From contig NZ_JAIOTY010000002.1 in the NCBI RefSeq assembly GCF_019931275.1, positions 1,328,631 through 1,392,630 of the forward strand: a DNA stretch of 64,000 nucleotides. Direction: 5' to 3'. The notes beneath the pieces were generated by a model. The model saw only the letters and a program-made list of their open reading frames with translations. It was not told the DNA's origin and did no database searches. A program made the translations under genes and the position numbers. This stretch comes from Nitratidesulfovibrio sp. SRB-5 (GTDB lineage Bacteria > Desulfobacterota > Desulfovibrionia > Desulfovibrionales > Desulfovibrionaceae). Positions 18,805-27,164 of this stretch are shown here, one piece after another (the first letter of the stretch is position 1; every line of letters begins with the position of its first letter).

Positions 18805-18838
18805 AAACCGCCCGCCGATGCATGTCGGCGGGCGGTTT
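18805..18838 (+). terminator. Rho-independent terminator of metG
   Basis: A perfect 14-bp stem (18805-18818 with 18825-18838, loop TGCATG) beginning with A and ending with T residues, 39 bases after the metG stop. Confidence 0.85.
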
Positions 18839-18923
18839 CGCGTTGCGGCGGGAAATGGCGCGTGCAGGTGGCGTGTTGGGCGGGGCGAGATGCCGGAAGC
18901 CAGCGGGGGCAGCTGACTCGGTT

Positions 18924-18950
18924 GGCTCAACTGTCTCAGCTGTCTCAACT
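18924..18950. repeat. 9-bp tandem repeat
   Basis: Three units (GGCTCAACT, GTCTCAGCT, GTCTCAACT) followed by a G8 run, just past the 3' end of the VTT-domain gene. Similar in style to the 17-bp array at 14011. Confidence 0.55.
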
Positions 18951-18979
18951 GGTTGGGGGGGGCGATCTTGCGTAGCGGG

Positions 18980-19732
18980 CTATACGCCCTTGTCGGTGGG
19001 GGAGGAATGGTTGCCGTTCTCGTTGCCATCCGGTCCACCCTCAGCGTCGTCTTCCGGAACTTCGAGGGTGTCGTCCACCCGGTAACGGCGGTACAGCAGG
19101 TAGCCCAGCAGGCTGGACACCACGAACAGCACGGCGCTGGCGGTGGTGCGCAGCTCCGGCGAAACGCGCACTCCGCTGCCCAGCAGGGCGAAGATGAACG
19201 TTTGCGGCACGTACCCGGCGGCGGACCCGACAAAGAAGGGCAGCGCGGGAATGGCGCTGACCCCGGCCAGCAGGTTGGTCAGCACGTTGTTGCCCACGGG
19301 CAGGCAGCGGATGATGAAGGACATGGCGAACGGATCGCGTCCGAGGAAGGCGTTGATTTTCGCCACCCTGCGGCTGAAACGGCGCGCCACGAACGACTGC
19401 CCGGCAAGGCGCGCATAGTAGAAGGTGACCACGCAACCCATGGCCGTGGCCAGCGTGCCCCACACCGTGCCCAGCACCGCGCCGAAGGCATAGCCGCCCA
19501 GAAAGCTCACCACCTGGCGGGGCATGCCCACGGCGGTAAGCAGGCAACTCACGCCAAGGTACAGGGCCAGGCCGGACACGCCGTGGTCGCGGATGTTGGC
19601 GTCCACCCAGGCGGTATCCAGGGCGTCGTGCAGGCCGGAAAGGCGCAACAGAGCGATGGCGGCGGCAAGTCCGAGAAAGACGAACGCACCCTTGAGCACG
19701 CGTTTGAGAAGTCGGGTGGGGCGGTTGGTCAT
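18980..19732 (-). CDS. TVP38/TMEM64 (VTT/DedA-like) membrane protein
   Basis: Polytopic inner-membrane protein, about 250 aa, of the VTT (SNARE-associated/DedA) superfamily; related proteins act as lipid scramblases or transport undecaprenyl phosphate. The family core is present: VVSFLGGYAFGAVLGTVWGTLATAMGCVVTF with the re-entrant loop, then FIIRCLPVGNNVLTNLLAGVS and FFVGSAAGYVPQTFIF. An N-terminal membrane segment follows a basic stretch (RPTRLLKRVLKG), and the C terminus is an acidic hydrophilic tail. The ATG at 19732 is preferred over an in-frame TTG nine bases upstream; neither has a clear ribosome-binding site. Confidence 0.85.
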   Translation of the reverse strand: MTNRPTRLLKRVLKGAFVFLGLAAAIALLRLSGLHDALDTAWVDANIRDHGVSGLALYLGVSCLLTAVGMPRQVVSFLGGYAFGAVLGTVWGTLATAMGCVVTFYYARLAGQSFVARRFSRRVAKINAFLGRDPFAMSFIIRCLPVGNNVLTNLLAGVSAIPALPFFVGSAAGYVPQTFIFALLGSGVRVSPELRTTASAVLFVVSSLLGYLLYRRYRVDDTLEVPEDDAEGGPDGNENGNHSSPTDKGV

Positions 19733-20041
19733 GCGGGGCAATGGCGGGCGCCGGGTGAGGGTGGACGGACGGGCGGCGGTTGGCGCGGCGACGGGGTGAA
19801 CGGCAGGCGATGGCCGGGTGCGGTGGAACGCCCCGCGCGGGGCTGGTCCTGCATCGGTGGGGCCGGTTGGCTGCGCATGCCGTGTGCCGGTCGAGTGTGT
19901 GCCGGTCAGGCGTGCGCCTGTCGACCGCGTGGCTCAGGCGCGTACCGGAGACGGTTAGGACACGCGCGGCGCGCTGACGGCGGCGCACACCGCATGTGCG
20001 CAGTAGCGGCAACGGGCCGCGACGTCAAGATGCCGGAGGGT
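19733..20041. other. Gene-free GC-rich stretch with short repeats
   Basis: About 300 bases between two minus-strand genes. It contains two copies of GTGTGCCGGTC (near 19878 and 19894) and a GGCGTGCGCCTG dyad. I see no gene and no clear promoter. Confidence 0.4.
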
Positions 20042-20464
20042 TCAGCGCAAGCGCGGCCAGAGCAGGGGCATGGCCAGTACCTGTCCGGCCAGCAGCAGCA
20101 TGTCGCGCTCCAGCAGGGCAAAGACAGCCACAAGGCCGCCGCCGGTCAGCATGGCGATGCGCAGAAGGCGCGGGCCGCGTGGGGCGGGGGCGGCGCGGGA
20201 GGCTGGCGCGGATGGCGTTTCGCTGGGGGGACGGCCTGTGGCGTCGGGAGAGGAGGGCGTGTCCGGTGGGGCGGCACTGCCCGCATCGACGGCGATGGTT
20301 GCGCGGGTGCCTTCGGATGGTGCCTGTCCACCCGGCGTGGATACCGCACTATCCGGATGATGCCCGCAGCGCATGTCCAGCGCCAGCGCGACCAGTTGCG
20401 ACAGCAGGCCAATGGTCAGGATGGCCCAGCGGGCGGGCCAGAGCATCCATTCCAGCGTGTCCAT
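20042..20464 (-). CDS. Small membrane protein, LAB_N-like
   Basis: A 140-residue protein with two or three hydrophobic segments: WAILTIGLLSQLVALALDM (about 13-31), and near the C terminus IAMLTGGGLVAVFALLERDMLLLAGQ. The last part resembles the lipid A biosynthesis N-terminal (LAB_N) domain, which typically has a GG...L..RD..L..GQ pattern. The middle ~60 residues are Pro/Ala/Ser-rich and probably disordered, which is unusual for this family. It lies just downstream of, and in line with, a dolichol-phosphate-mannosyltransferase-like GT2 gene, the usual partner of LAB_N proteins. The family assignment is moderate. Confidence 0.55.
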   Translation of the reverse strand: MDTLEWMLWPARWAILTIGLLSQLVALALDMRCGHHPDSAVSTPGGQAPSEGTRATIAVDAGSAAPPDTPSSPDATGRPPSETPSAPASRAAPAPRGPRLLRIAMLTGGGLVAVFALLERDMLLLAGQVLAMPLLWPRLR

Positions 20465-20534
20465 TCCCCAAGCCCGTGCAGAGATGAGGGGCTGTCCGGC
20501 CCGGAGCAGGGCGGCGGTGCGGCCCGCCCCGAGA

Positions 20535-21263
20535 TCAGTTGTGCTCGGCGATGTCGTAATTGATGTAGCGGCGCTTCATCCACGCCACGGCCAGCAGGTC
20601 GAAGGCGGCGGTCTTGGCGCGGCTGAAGGCCCCGTACTTGGATACGCCGTGCAGGCGCGGGCGGTGGTTCACCTTCAGTTCGGCCACGGTGGCGCCCTGC
20701 ATCTTCATCAGGGTGGGCAGAAAGCGGTGCATGCCGGTGAACATGGGGATGCGCCGGGCCATGGTGGTGCGCAGCACCTTCAGCGAGCAGCCGGTGTCCT
20801 TCACCGTCTCGCCGGTCAGGCGGTTGCGGATGGCGTTGGCCCACCTGGAGGCGATGCGCTTGGCAAAGGTGTCCTTGCGCTTGGCGCGCCAGCCGATGAC
20901 CATGTCGTACCCGCGCTCGAACTCGATGAGCATGGCGGGGATATCGGCGGGGTCGTTCTGCAGGTCGGCGTCCATGGTCACGATGACCTCGTGGCGCGCG
21001 GCCTGGAACCCGGCGGCAAAGGCGGCGGATTGCCCGCAGTTCTTGCGGAACGACAGGTAGCGCACCTGGGGGTGCTCCGCCGCAAGGGCCCTGATGACCT
21101 CGAGGCTGCGGTCCTTACTGCCGTCGTCCACGAACAGCACTTCCCACTCCTTGCCGATGTTGGCGATGGAGCGGCGGATTTCCTCGAACAGGGCGGGCAG
21201 GTTGTCCTGTTCGTTGTACACGGGCAACACGACGGAAAGAGAGGTGATGTTCTTGTTCTGCAT
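20535..21263 (-). CDS. ArnC/DPM1-like family 2 glycosyltransferase
   Basis: Polyprenyl-phosphate sugar transferase, 242 aa, without the C-terminal membrane segments of ArnC, hence closest in layout to short DPM1-type enzymes. Motifs: SVVLPVYNEQDNLPAL at the N terminus, VLFVDDGSKDRS, and IVTMDADLQNDPADIP containing the DxD metal site. HRPRLHGVSKYGAFSRA is the usual RxxGxSKY segment near the C terminus. The ATG at 21263 is chosen since the homology starts there; the frame is open 25 codons further. Likely co-transcribed with the LAB_N-like protein for lipid-linked sugar modification of envelope glycans. Confidence 0.85.
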   Translation of the reverse strand: MQNKNITSLSVVLPVYNEQDNLPALFEEIRRSIANIGKEWEVLFVDDGSKDRSLEVIRALAAEHPQVRYLSFRKNCGQSAAFAAGFQAARHEVIVTMDADLQNDPADIPAMLIEFERGYDMVIGWRAKRKDTFAKRIASRWANAIRNRLTGETVKDTGCSLKVLRTTMARRIPMFTGMHRFLPTLMKMQGATVAELKVNHRPRLHGVSKYGAFSRAKTAAFDLLAVAWMKRRYINYDIAEHN

Positions 21264-21308
21264 GGCCCGCACTACATAAGGAATTTGCCCGGCGATGTAA
21301 ATGCGCGG

Positions 21309-21337
21309 TTGACAGCCCGGCCACCCCCGCGTATACA
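21309..21337 (+). promoter_or_regulatory. Sigma70 promoter of tRNA-fMet
   Basis: TTGACA (21309-21314), a 17-base spacer and TATACA (21332-21337) lie 37 bases upstream of the tRNA. Near-consensus and correctly spaced. Confidence 0.8.
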
Positions 21338-21374
21338 CACCTTCTTCGCTGGGGAGGCAATCCCCACATCGTGT

Positions 21375-21457
<83 letters not shown>

Positions 21458-21460
21458 CAA

Positions 21461-21494
21461 GGCCCTTACGGATGCTCTCCGTAAGGGCCTTTTT
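21461..21494 (+). terminator. tRNA terminator supplied by the element
   Basis: A perfect 12-bp stem (21461-21472 with 21478-21489) followed by TTTTT. The matching hairpin at 45858-45886 is the partner at the other end, so the tRNA stays terminated whether or not the element is integrated. Confidence 0.85.
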
Positions 21495-21586
21495 GTTTTT
21501 CCAACCCTATTTCCAACCTTGGGATGGCTAATCGGAATCTCGTAGTAGCAAAACCATGGGCCACCCCGTCACCATACGCATCTGTT

Positions 21587-21620
21587 AGGAGGCCTCCCGA
21601 ACTGGGGGGCCTCCTGCTTT
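21587..21620 (+). terminator. Hairpin terminator at the left end of the element
   Basis: AGGAGGCCTCCC pairs with GGGGGCCTCCT across a short loop, followed by GCTTTTTA. Separates tRNA transcription from the element's first genes. Confidence 0.7.
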
Positions 21621-21660
21621 TTATCCTCTCTCCCGTGAGTCGTGATGGGCAACATCTCCA

Positions 21661-21686
21661 GGTACCAAACGTCGACGTTTGGTACC
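21661..21686. promoter_or_regulatory. Perfect 26-bp palindrome upstream of the alpA-like gene
   Basis: GGTACCAAACGTC followed directly by its exact reverse complement, 95 bases upstream of the AlpA-like start codon. It has the look of a dimeric repressor operator or a recombination-factor site. No second copy was noticed in the window. Confidence 0.6.
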
Positions 21687-21780
21687 CATGACATTTTTCG
21701 AGGAATTTGGTTTCTACTGATCTGTTGGGTGCGCAAAGCAGCCCGTTTAAGAAAAAGAGCTTTGGTTCAGGAGGATTGCC

Positions 21781-21996
21781 ATGAGCATTGGTGGCGTTGA
21801 GCGCACAGAGGCCCCGGACACCCAGTGGGTATCGGAAAAAACCGCAGCACAATTGACAGGCTTGAGCGTCCACACGCTGCGTGGGCATCGCCTGCGAAGA
21901 AAGGGACTCCCCTACACGAAGGTCGGTCGAGCGGTTCGCTACTCGACAATAGACATTGCCAGCTTCATGCAGGCGCACAGAATCGACTTTTCGTAG
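21781..21996 (+). CDS. AlpA/Xis-like helix-turn-helix protein
   Basis: A 71-residue MerR-like HTH_17 protein of the AlpA/excisionase type: WVSEKTAAQLTGLSVHTLRGHR is the winged helix entry and LPYTKVGRAVRYSTIDIASFM the usual wing and second helix. Such proteins activate the integrase gene or act as directionality factors for excision. The start has AGGAGG six bases upstream. It is the first gene at attL, downstream of a terminator and a 26-bp palindrome. Confidence 0.8.
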   Translation: MSIGGVERTEAPDTQWVSEKTAAQLTGLSVHTLRGHRLRRKGLPYTKVGRAVRYSTIDIASFMQAHRIDFS

Positions 21997-22066
21997 TTCA
22001 GTGCCCCGCGCTGATATCCAACGCGGTGGCTGGAGCTACTCAATCTCCAACTCATGAGAGGTTCAT

Positions 22067-22237
22067 ATGCATCCGAAAGAAGAACAACAAGTTCCTAAGA
22101 TTCCCCAAATCGATCTCAATGTCCTTGCCGCGCGTGTCAAGGAAGTCCTGGAGGCATCGCCCGAGTCACTTGCGAAGGTCGAAGAGATCCAGGTTTCGCT
22201 GACGCGTTTGGACGTCACAATCATCCCAAAGCGATAG
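22067..22237 (+). CDS. Small hypothetical protein, 56 aa
   Basis: A short frame beginning MHPKEEQQVPKIPQIDL and ending in SLTRLDVTIIPKR, with GAGAGG five bases before the ATG. It is amphipathic (VLAARVKEVLEA, SLAKVEEIQVSL) and probably helical. It sits between the AlpA-like and helicase genes on the same strand, 48 bases from the latter, so it is probably co-transcribed. No family recognised. Confidence 0.55.
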   Translation: MHPKEEQQVPKIPQIDLNVLAARVKEVLEASPESLAKVEEIQVSLTRLDVTIIPKR

Positions 22238-22285
22238 ATCGCATGGCTGGGGGGGATACCCCCCTGCCCATGCAAAGGAGTTCTT

Positions 22286-24745
22286 ATGAAAGAGTTGAGC
22301 ATTGAAAAAATGATAGAAACTGCGTGCAAAACGAGGCAACCGGTAACTAGTTCCTGCATGCTTGGGGAGCCAGCTTTACATGGTGAGTCTCCTGTCATTG
22401 ACGTCACACCCACAGAGGCCTCTTCGTTACCGCAGCCCAGTTCGCCTCATCGGTGGCAACGGGAGGCCCCATGGGCGCGGCCCCGAACATCACTGGCCCC
22501 GCATCTGCCATATAACCAGGCGAGCTACCCGGCAGACACGACTCAATATTTTCCTGCAATATCACCCAAGGTAAAGCGGATGCTGGCCGGGGTTGACGGC
22601 TCGAACCTTCCGTCTGTCCTCACGGCGGATTCAAATGCGGAAGTATTCAGCGCGCTGGTCGAGTGGGAATTTGCAAAGCTCGCCGCTGACCGTCGCGAGC
22701 GCCTGCTTATGGCGCTTGGCATTGACGTTGACAGGCATTTGTGGCTTCGCCGAGGCGGGAATCCCAAGAGTAACAAGGGGGATGAGAGCATCATTTCCCT
22801 GGCGTCTTCAAGCCTGAATAGAGGCCCACTCGAAGCGGCTCAGGTCGTGGGAGGGCTGCTCGGCTTGAAGCCGGAATACTGCTTCCATACGTTTCCGGCT
22901 GGGAGCAATACCCCGCCCCCCCTGCCACCGAGCACCAGCATCATTGAGGAGTATATCCCGAAGCAACTTATCGTTCGAGGGCGCTCCTACCAACTTGAAG
23001 ATGTGGACTATCTGCATGACTTCAGTGGGTTCAAGGAGCAGGCGGTCTGCCGCTATACCAACGGCAATGGCGATTTTTTTGTGCTCGCGAGCCGAGTCGA
23101 GAAAGATGGCGAACCTGCACTACGTATCGGTGTGGCTCCGGCCTCTGCCTGGCTGTATTCGCGCACGAGGATGGCAAGATATCGGAAGGCTCCCGTGTTG
23201 CTCTGCCTCGGTACGCGGGTGGCCATGCACTTTCGGGAGAAGGCACGGGAGGGTCGGTTGCTTGAACGGGCAGGCATCATTGCTTCTGGCTGCTTTGGGG
23301 GGGCGACTGCATTTGACGCCCTGCACTTCAAAGACCTAGCCGGGCATCCTGTCGTGATTATCCCCGACTCCACTCGTGAGGGGGTGAAGGGGGCTGAAGA
23401 CTGGGCGAAACGTTGCGCAAAGGAAGGCGCCGCGAGCGTGAGCGTCTACCCGTGGCCCATCATTGCCACCGGTGTGCCGGTCATTGATGCCTCTTGTCCC
23501 CCTGAATCGTGGGAAAAGGAGCTGTGGGGGAGGGCGGTGTACCTTGACCGCATTGAATTGCCCTCAAAGTTTGCTCAGGACGTGTGCCGTCTGTCTATTC
23601 CGGCTGCGGACTATAGGCGGTGGATGGCGTCCGTGGGCCTTGTGTCCGTGCCCACGGAGGAGGTTCGGGAAAGCAAGGGAACCATCCAGTTTTTTCGTCT
23701 TGGCGACATTCAGGGAAAAGAGCCGGGTGCCCGAGTTCTTCTGACTCTGGATATCCTGATCACGCCCCAATACACGACGCTGATTTGGGGATGCTCCAAT
23801 GCGGGCAAAAGCTGGGTCGCTATCCAACTGGCCTTGGCTATGGCTGGTGGATTCAAAGCATTCGGACTAGCTGCGATGGGCCCTCGCCGCGTCTGCTACC
23901 TTGATGGTGAGGTTGGCGGGGAAGACTTCAAGGCGCGTTGTCAGCAACTCCTTCACGGAAACCCGAATGCCCAGGCCCTCGTGGATCAAAATTTGAGCAT
24001 CCTGCCCCAATCCGGCTTGAACATTCTGGATGCGGCATGCTCGCAACAAGTCATCGAACAACTCCGCCACGAAAGGGCTAATGTGCTTGTCATCGACAAC
24101 CTGTTGTCGTTGGCTCCAAGCGCGGCCAAAAGCAACGCCGATGGGCTGTTCAACTTCGTCCGACAAGTTGAACAAGCAGGGATCGCGGTCATCATCGTGC
24201 ATCACTCCGGCAAGGATGGAACAAACTTCAAAGGATCAGCCGATCTCTCCAGTTTGTCCCAGAACGTCATCCGCCTGGATGGGCGCGAGCAGTTGGCAAG
24301 CCAGGAGAACCGGAGCCCTGAGTTGGAGGAGGTTTGCCAAGCCGACGGTCCAGTCGTGCGAATGACCGTTACCAAGTGCAAGGCTGCGCCCCAACTTGAA
24401 AGGAAATCCTGTACCTACCACCTTCCGGTAGGTAGTGGGTGGCGCCATATCGAGGGCTCTCTCGCAGACGTCGGGCAATCGCCTATGTCTGAAGGATTGA
24501 GCAGCGAGCCGAGGGCAATGGAGCCCCCCGTTGTTCCCACCCGGGATGTCGACATGGACTCCCTGTCGCCAGACGAGGAAAAGGTGTTCAGTGCGCTGAA
24601 AGAGAAGAAGAGCTCCAGGTCTGAATTGGAAACACGGACCGGCCTCAAAGAGGACAAGCTTGGTGGCATACTCCGAAAGCTCAAGGACCGAGGGCTTATC
24701 GTAAAGGAAGGCAAAGGCAAGGCCACCTACTACCGTTGTGTGTAG
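22286..24745 (+). CDS. RepA-like AAA_25 replicative helicase / primase-helicase
   Basis: Large protein of 819 aa with a central RecA-fold ATPase: Walker A WGCSNAGKSWVAIQ (about residue 508), a YLDGEVGGEDF motif, Walker B VLVIDNLLSL and VIIVHHSGKDG, as in plasmid RepA-type hexameric helicases. The N-terminal ~450 residues include a Toprim-like region (VVIIPDSTREGVKGAEDW) suggesting a primase or relaxed-Toprim domain. The C-terminal ~70 residues form a winged helix (EEKVFSALKEKKSSRSELE). It probably drives replication of the excised element. ATG with AAAGGAG upstream; the N-terminal 90 residues are Pro/Ser-rich. Confidence 0.75.
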   Translation: MKELSIEKMIETACKTRQPVTSSCMLGEPALHGESPVIDVTPTEASSLPQPSSPHRWQREAPWARPRTSLAPHLPYNQASYPADTTQYFPAISPKVKRMLAGVDGSNLPSVLTADSNAEVFSALVEWEFAKLAADRRERLLMALGIDVDRHLWLRRGGNPKSNKGDESIISLASSSLNRGPLEAAQVVGGLLGLKPEYCFHTFPAGSNTPPPLPPSTSIIEEYIPKQLIVRGRSYQLEDVDYLHDFSGFKEQAVCRYTNGNGDFFVLASRVEKDGEPALRIGVAPASAWLYSRTRMARYRKAPVLLCLGTRVAMHFREKAREGRLLERAGIIASGCFGGATAFDALHFKDLAGHPVVIIPDSTREGVKGAEDWAKRCAKEGAASVSVYPWPIIATGVPVIDASCPPESWEKELWGRAVYLDRIELPSKFAQDVCRLSIPAADYRRWMASVGLVSVPTEEVRESKGTIQFFRLGDIQGKEPGARVLLTLDILITPQYTTLIWGCSNAGKSWVAIQLALAMAGGFKAFGLAAMGPRRVCYLDGEVGGEDFKARCQQLLHGNPNAQALVDQNLSILPQSGLNILDAACSQQVIEQLRHERANVLVIDNLLSLAPSAAKSNADGLFNFVRQVEQAGIAVIIVHHSGKDGTNFKGSADLSSLSQNVIRLDGREQLASQENRSPELEEVCQADGPVVRMTVTKCKAAPQLERKSCTYHLPVGSGWRHIEGSLADVGQSPMSEGLSSEPRAMEPPVVPTRDVDMDSLSPDEEKVFSALKEKKSSRSELETRTGLKEDKLGGILRKLKDRGLIVKEGKGKATYYRCV

Positions 24746-24774
24746 TGCTGCTTGCAAGCGATTCCGTCTTGAAC

Positions 24775-24808
24775 GGGTGCCTCAGCATACGGGGCACCCT
24801 TCCTTTTT
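24775..24808 (+). terminator. Terminator after the helicase gene
   Basis: GGGTGCC (24775-24781) pairs with GGCACCC (24793-24799), followed by TTCCTTTTT. It is 29 bases past the stop codon. Confidence 0.7.
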
Positions 24809-25042
24809 CTGGAATGCCCGGCCATGCGCAGTGCTTTTATCGTGATGTGCCGGGGTTGTGCCGCGAAATGCACCGGTGATTCGGTGGTTATACACCGCAA
24901 ATCGGTGAAAAATTGAGGGCTAAAAAGAAAAAAATAGTAATGTCAGCATGGTGGGCTAGTGCATCCGGGTGGGGGTGTGCGCCTGTGGCGTTCCCCCTAC
25001 TCCGTTGTGGGGGGGATGATAGTCTCCCCCCTCCTTCATGGA
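24809..25042. other. Intergenic region with CGGTG repeats
   Basis: About 230 bases between convergent genes. It contains several short CGGTG/CACCG motifs near 24870-24908, some inverted around TTATA, then an A-rich stretch. No gene seen; possible small regulatory or replication site. Confidence 0.35.
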
Positions 25043-25225
25043 CTACTCCTCTTGGGGACGGCCTTCAGGCAGCGCCAACGGTTCTTCCTCGCAATCGTTC
25101 GTTTTCGTGGTGCCTGTCTCCGACAATATGGCAGCAGCGAACACGCCAGCGACACCGGCTAGGCAGCCGCCAAGAAACACCCAGGCCCTGTTCATTCCCT
25201 TGTCCTTGGACTCGTGCTCAGTCAT
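25043..25225 (-). CDS. Small single-pass membrane protein, 60 aa (micro-ORF 3)
   Basis: Hydrophilic N terminus (MTEHESKDKGMNRA), one membrane span (WVFLGGCLAGVAGVFAAAIL) and an acidic C-terminal tail. AAGGAG eight bases before the ATG supports translation. Its start overlaps the end of the 25-residue micro-ORF by eight bases. Third of three overlapping small genes. No family recognised. Confidence 0.6.
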   Translation of the reverse strand: MTEHESKDKGMNRAWVFLGGCLAGVAGVFAAAILSETGTTKTNDCEEEPLALPEGRPQEE

Positions 25226-25295
25226 CGATGCTCTCCTTGACGACGTTAAGTACCGCGATGGCTATGGCGATGATTGATCCCCAGCTTATGCCCAT
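25218..25295 (-). CDS. 25-residue hydrophobic micro-protein (micro-ORF 2)
   Basis: Reads MGISWGSIIAIAIAVLNVV followed by KESIDD: essentially one short membrane helix. GGAGAGG lies just upstream of the ATG. Its ATG overlaps the stop region of the Cys-rich micro-ORF before it, and its TGA overlaps the start of the 60-residue membrane protein, so all three appear translationally coupled. Function unknown; the size and shape recall small holin- or toxin-like peptides, but this is only resemblance. Confidence 0.5.
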   Translation of the reverse strand: MGISWGSIIAIAIAVLNVVKESIDD

Positions 25296-25408
25296 TTTCC
25301 TCTCCTCGGGGTGCGGACCTTGGGGCAGTCCGCGAAGAGGACGCATTCCGCAGGCGGCAGAAGGCATTTCTTCCACGGCCAGAACCGGCACAGGTACATC
25401 CAGCGCAT
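25286..25408 (-). CDS. 40-residue Cys/Trp-rich micro-protein (micro-ORF 1)
   Basis: Begins MRWMYLCRFWPWKKCLLPP, with Cys at positions 7, 15, 22 and 28 and four Trp. AAGGAGG four bases before the ATG is the strongest ribosome-binding site in the area. Its stop overlaps the start of the 25-residue membrane peptide. Four Cys could bind a metal. No family recognised. Confidence 0.55.
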   Translation of the reverse strand: MRWMYLCRFWPWKKCLLPPAECVLFADCPKVRTPRRGKWA

Positions 25409-25437
25409 ATGACCTCCTTGTCGGGGTGTTGAAAGAG

Positions 25438-25464
25438 AACGGGGAGGCGTGGTGCCTCCCCGTT
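25438..25464 (-). terminator. Terminator after the VWA gene
   Basis: A perfect 11-bp stem, AACGGGGAGGC with GCCTCCCCGTT, lies 30 bases past the VWA gene stop. On the minus strand CTCTTTC follows. It separates the VWA gene from the micro-ORFs. Confidence 0.7.
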
Positions 25465-25493
25465 GTTCGTTGCCGGTGTTTTTCGTCGTTGCA

Positions 25494-27089
25494 TCATGTC
25501 GCGCGCCTTCCGACCAGAGCGCCTTGGAGCAGGCCGAACATCGCCGGGGTAAGTTCGGCCATGGTGTTGATCGTCCTGTGCCGTCCCGGCAGGTGTTGCA
25601 GGATGTTCACCGCACCGATGCCGATGGCGTAGACCTCGAACCCCAGCCGTTCGGCGTGCCGAATGGCTTCCAGGGCACATGTCGGCGTATCGGGGTCGCC
25701 ATCGGTCAGCAGCAGGATGAGTTTGCGAGCCTCACGCAGGGGCAGCATTTCCTGCATTACCCACCACAGGGACTCGGCCAGTGGGGTGGTCCCCACGGCT
25801 GCCACCTTCAGTCTCGGATGTACCCGCTGACCGTGCCGCACCAGGCGCCCCACCGTTTTCTGTTCTGTTGACGCCGGGTCATGGCTGGCCGGAAAAGCGG
25901 TGATGGCCACGTTGATGCCCACGGTCTCAAGGGCCGAAGCCACGGCGTGACAGGCCGTGCTGGCCAGCCGGATGTTCGGGGTCATGGACCCTGAGCAATC
26001 GAGAAGTAGGTGCACGGCGGTATTAATGCCGACGCGCGTTCCCTTGCGCATGAAGACGCGAGCGTCATCCGTGGCGATGCGGTGGAGCCTGCGCGGGTCG
26101 AGCCTCCCGCTCTGTGCCCCGTGGGTCCGGCTGATGGTCGCAGCCTGCAACAGGCCATGAAGCCGCGTCCGCAGGGCCGTCGATGCCCGTTTGGCCTCGA
26201 CGATGTCATCAGGGTGCAGGTCAGAACTGGCCTTGTGGGTGACGGTGGCCACGCTGACGGGCAGTCCATCACGTGCGGGAGCCTCACGCTTCAGGGCCTC
26301 ACCAAGGATTGCACCGAATTCCTGCGGAAGCTCGTCCTCCTGGGCATGCAGCAGGTTCCTTATCCGTTCCCATGGCGATGCCGTAGGCTGATTGCCATCG
26401 CCAGACCCACCCTCCGGGGCTCCCCCAGTTTGATTGGCGTCCGGATTCGTACCTGACGCGGGTTGCGGCGTTTCCGTGGCCTTGCCCAGTTCAACGACGA
26501 TGGCCCGCGCATGGGCAATGGCCTCGGCAGTGGATGCGCACGAGGTACGTACCGCTTCCACCACGCAGGCCATGCGGGTAAGCAGGCCCGGACAGATTTT
26601 ATCGAGATGTGCCGCGATGGTATCGCGCCGTTTTTCGATGGCCGGGACGTCCCATGCCCTGACCGTGAGCAGCAGCCAGTTCAGGAACAGCACAGCGGGA
26701 TCGTCCGCTGTCTTGGTCGCCTTGCCGCCGAAGAAATGGCCGATGAGCCAGTCGAAGTTGCCCCGGCAACCGGGGAACGAGGCGACCAGACGGTTTTCCA
26801 CCCTCCAGTCCTCGATGATGTTCCAGGCATGGTGCTCAAGAGGGGCAAGGTTCGCGGCCTTCAGCGCTGCGAAGTCGGTATCCCGCAGGTGGGCGGCCTC
26901 ATGGTCGATGTAGCCGCGGGCCAGTGCGAGGAAGGTGTCGGGCGCGTCCACTGGCAGTGCGGGAAGATGGATGGCCGCGCCGTCCGTGTAAGCCTCCGTG
27001 CCCCCGATGGTCACGGTGACGCCGTATTTCCTGCCGAGCACGCTCGCCACCAGCGGCAGCGAGCGCATCACGGCGCGTGTATCCAGCAT
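25494..27089 (-). CDS. CobT-like VWA-domain protein
   Basis: Protein of 531 aa. The N-terminal part carries YIDHEAAHLRDTDF, an HExxH-like metal-site segment seen in CobT-type proteins. The C-terminal ~220 residues are a von Willebrand A domain with a complete MIDAS: LLLDCSGSM (about residue 365), the Thr of GTTPLAESLWW, and LLTDGDPDTPT. Phage- and element-encoded CobT/CobS-like pairs resemble cobaltochelatase subunits but normally act without cobalamin genes, probably as a MoxR-VWA chaperone-like machine. The start has AGGAGG five bases upstream. Last gene of the module before a terminator. The cellular target is unknown. Confidence 0.75.
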   Translation of the reverse strand: MLDTRAVMRSLPLVASVLGRKYGVTVTIGGTEAYTDGAAIHLPALPVDAPDTFLALARGYIDHEAAHLRDTDFAALKAANLAPLEHHAWNIIEDWRVENRLVASFPGCRGNFDWLIGHFFGGKATKTADDPAVLFLNWLLLTVRAWDVPAIEKRRDTIAAHLDKICPGLLTRMACVVEAVRTSCASTAEAIAHARAIVVELGKATETPQPASGTNPDANQTGGAPEGGSGDGNQPTASPWERIRNLLHAQEDELPQEFGAILGEALKREAPARDGLPVSVATVTHKASSDLHPDDIVEAKRASTALRTRLHGLLQAATISRTHGAQSGRLDPRRLHRIATDDARVFMRKGTRVGINTAVHLLLDCSGSMTPNIRLASTACHAVASALETVGINVAITAFPASHDPASTEQKTVGRLVRHGQRVHPRLKVAAVGTTPLAESLWWVMQEMLPLREARKLILLLTDGDPDTPTCALEAIRHAERLGFEVYAIGIGAVNILQHLPGRHRTINTMAELTPAMFGLLQGALVGRRAT

Positions 27090-27164
27090 GTTGTCCTCCT
27101 GCAAGGCGGCCCGTAGTGGCCGGTCCGCCCGGTAGTAGCGCCAATGGATGGGGGAATGTAAGCC

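Noticed and set aside
16730-18823. A 697-residue open frame opposite metG
   Set aside because: Antisense shadow of metG: composition is biased (Val, His, Gln, Gly), no ribosome-binding site, and MetRS motifs fix the coding strand.
20042-21263. An arn-type lipid A modification operon
   Set aside because: Only an ArnC/DPM1-like transferase and a LAB_N-like small protein are present; the other genes of such an operon are absent.
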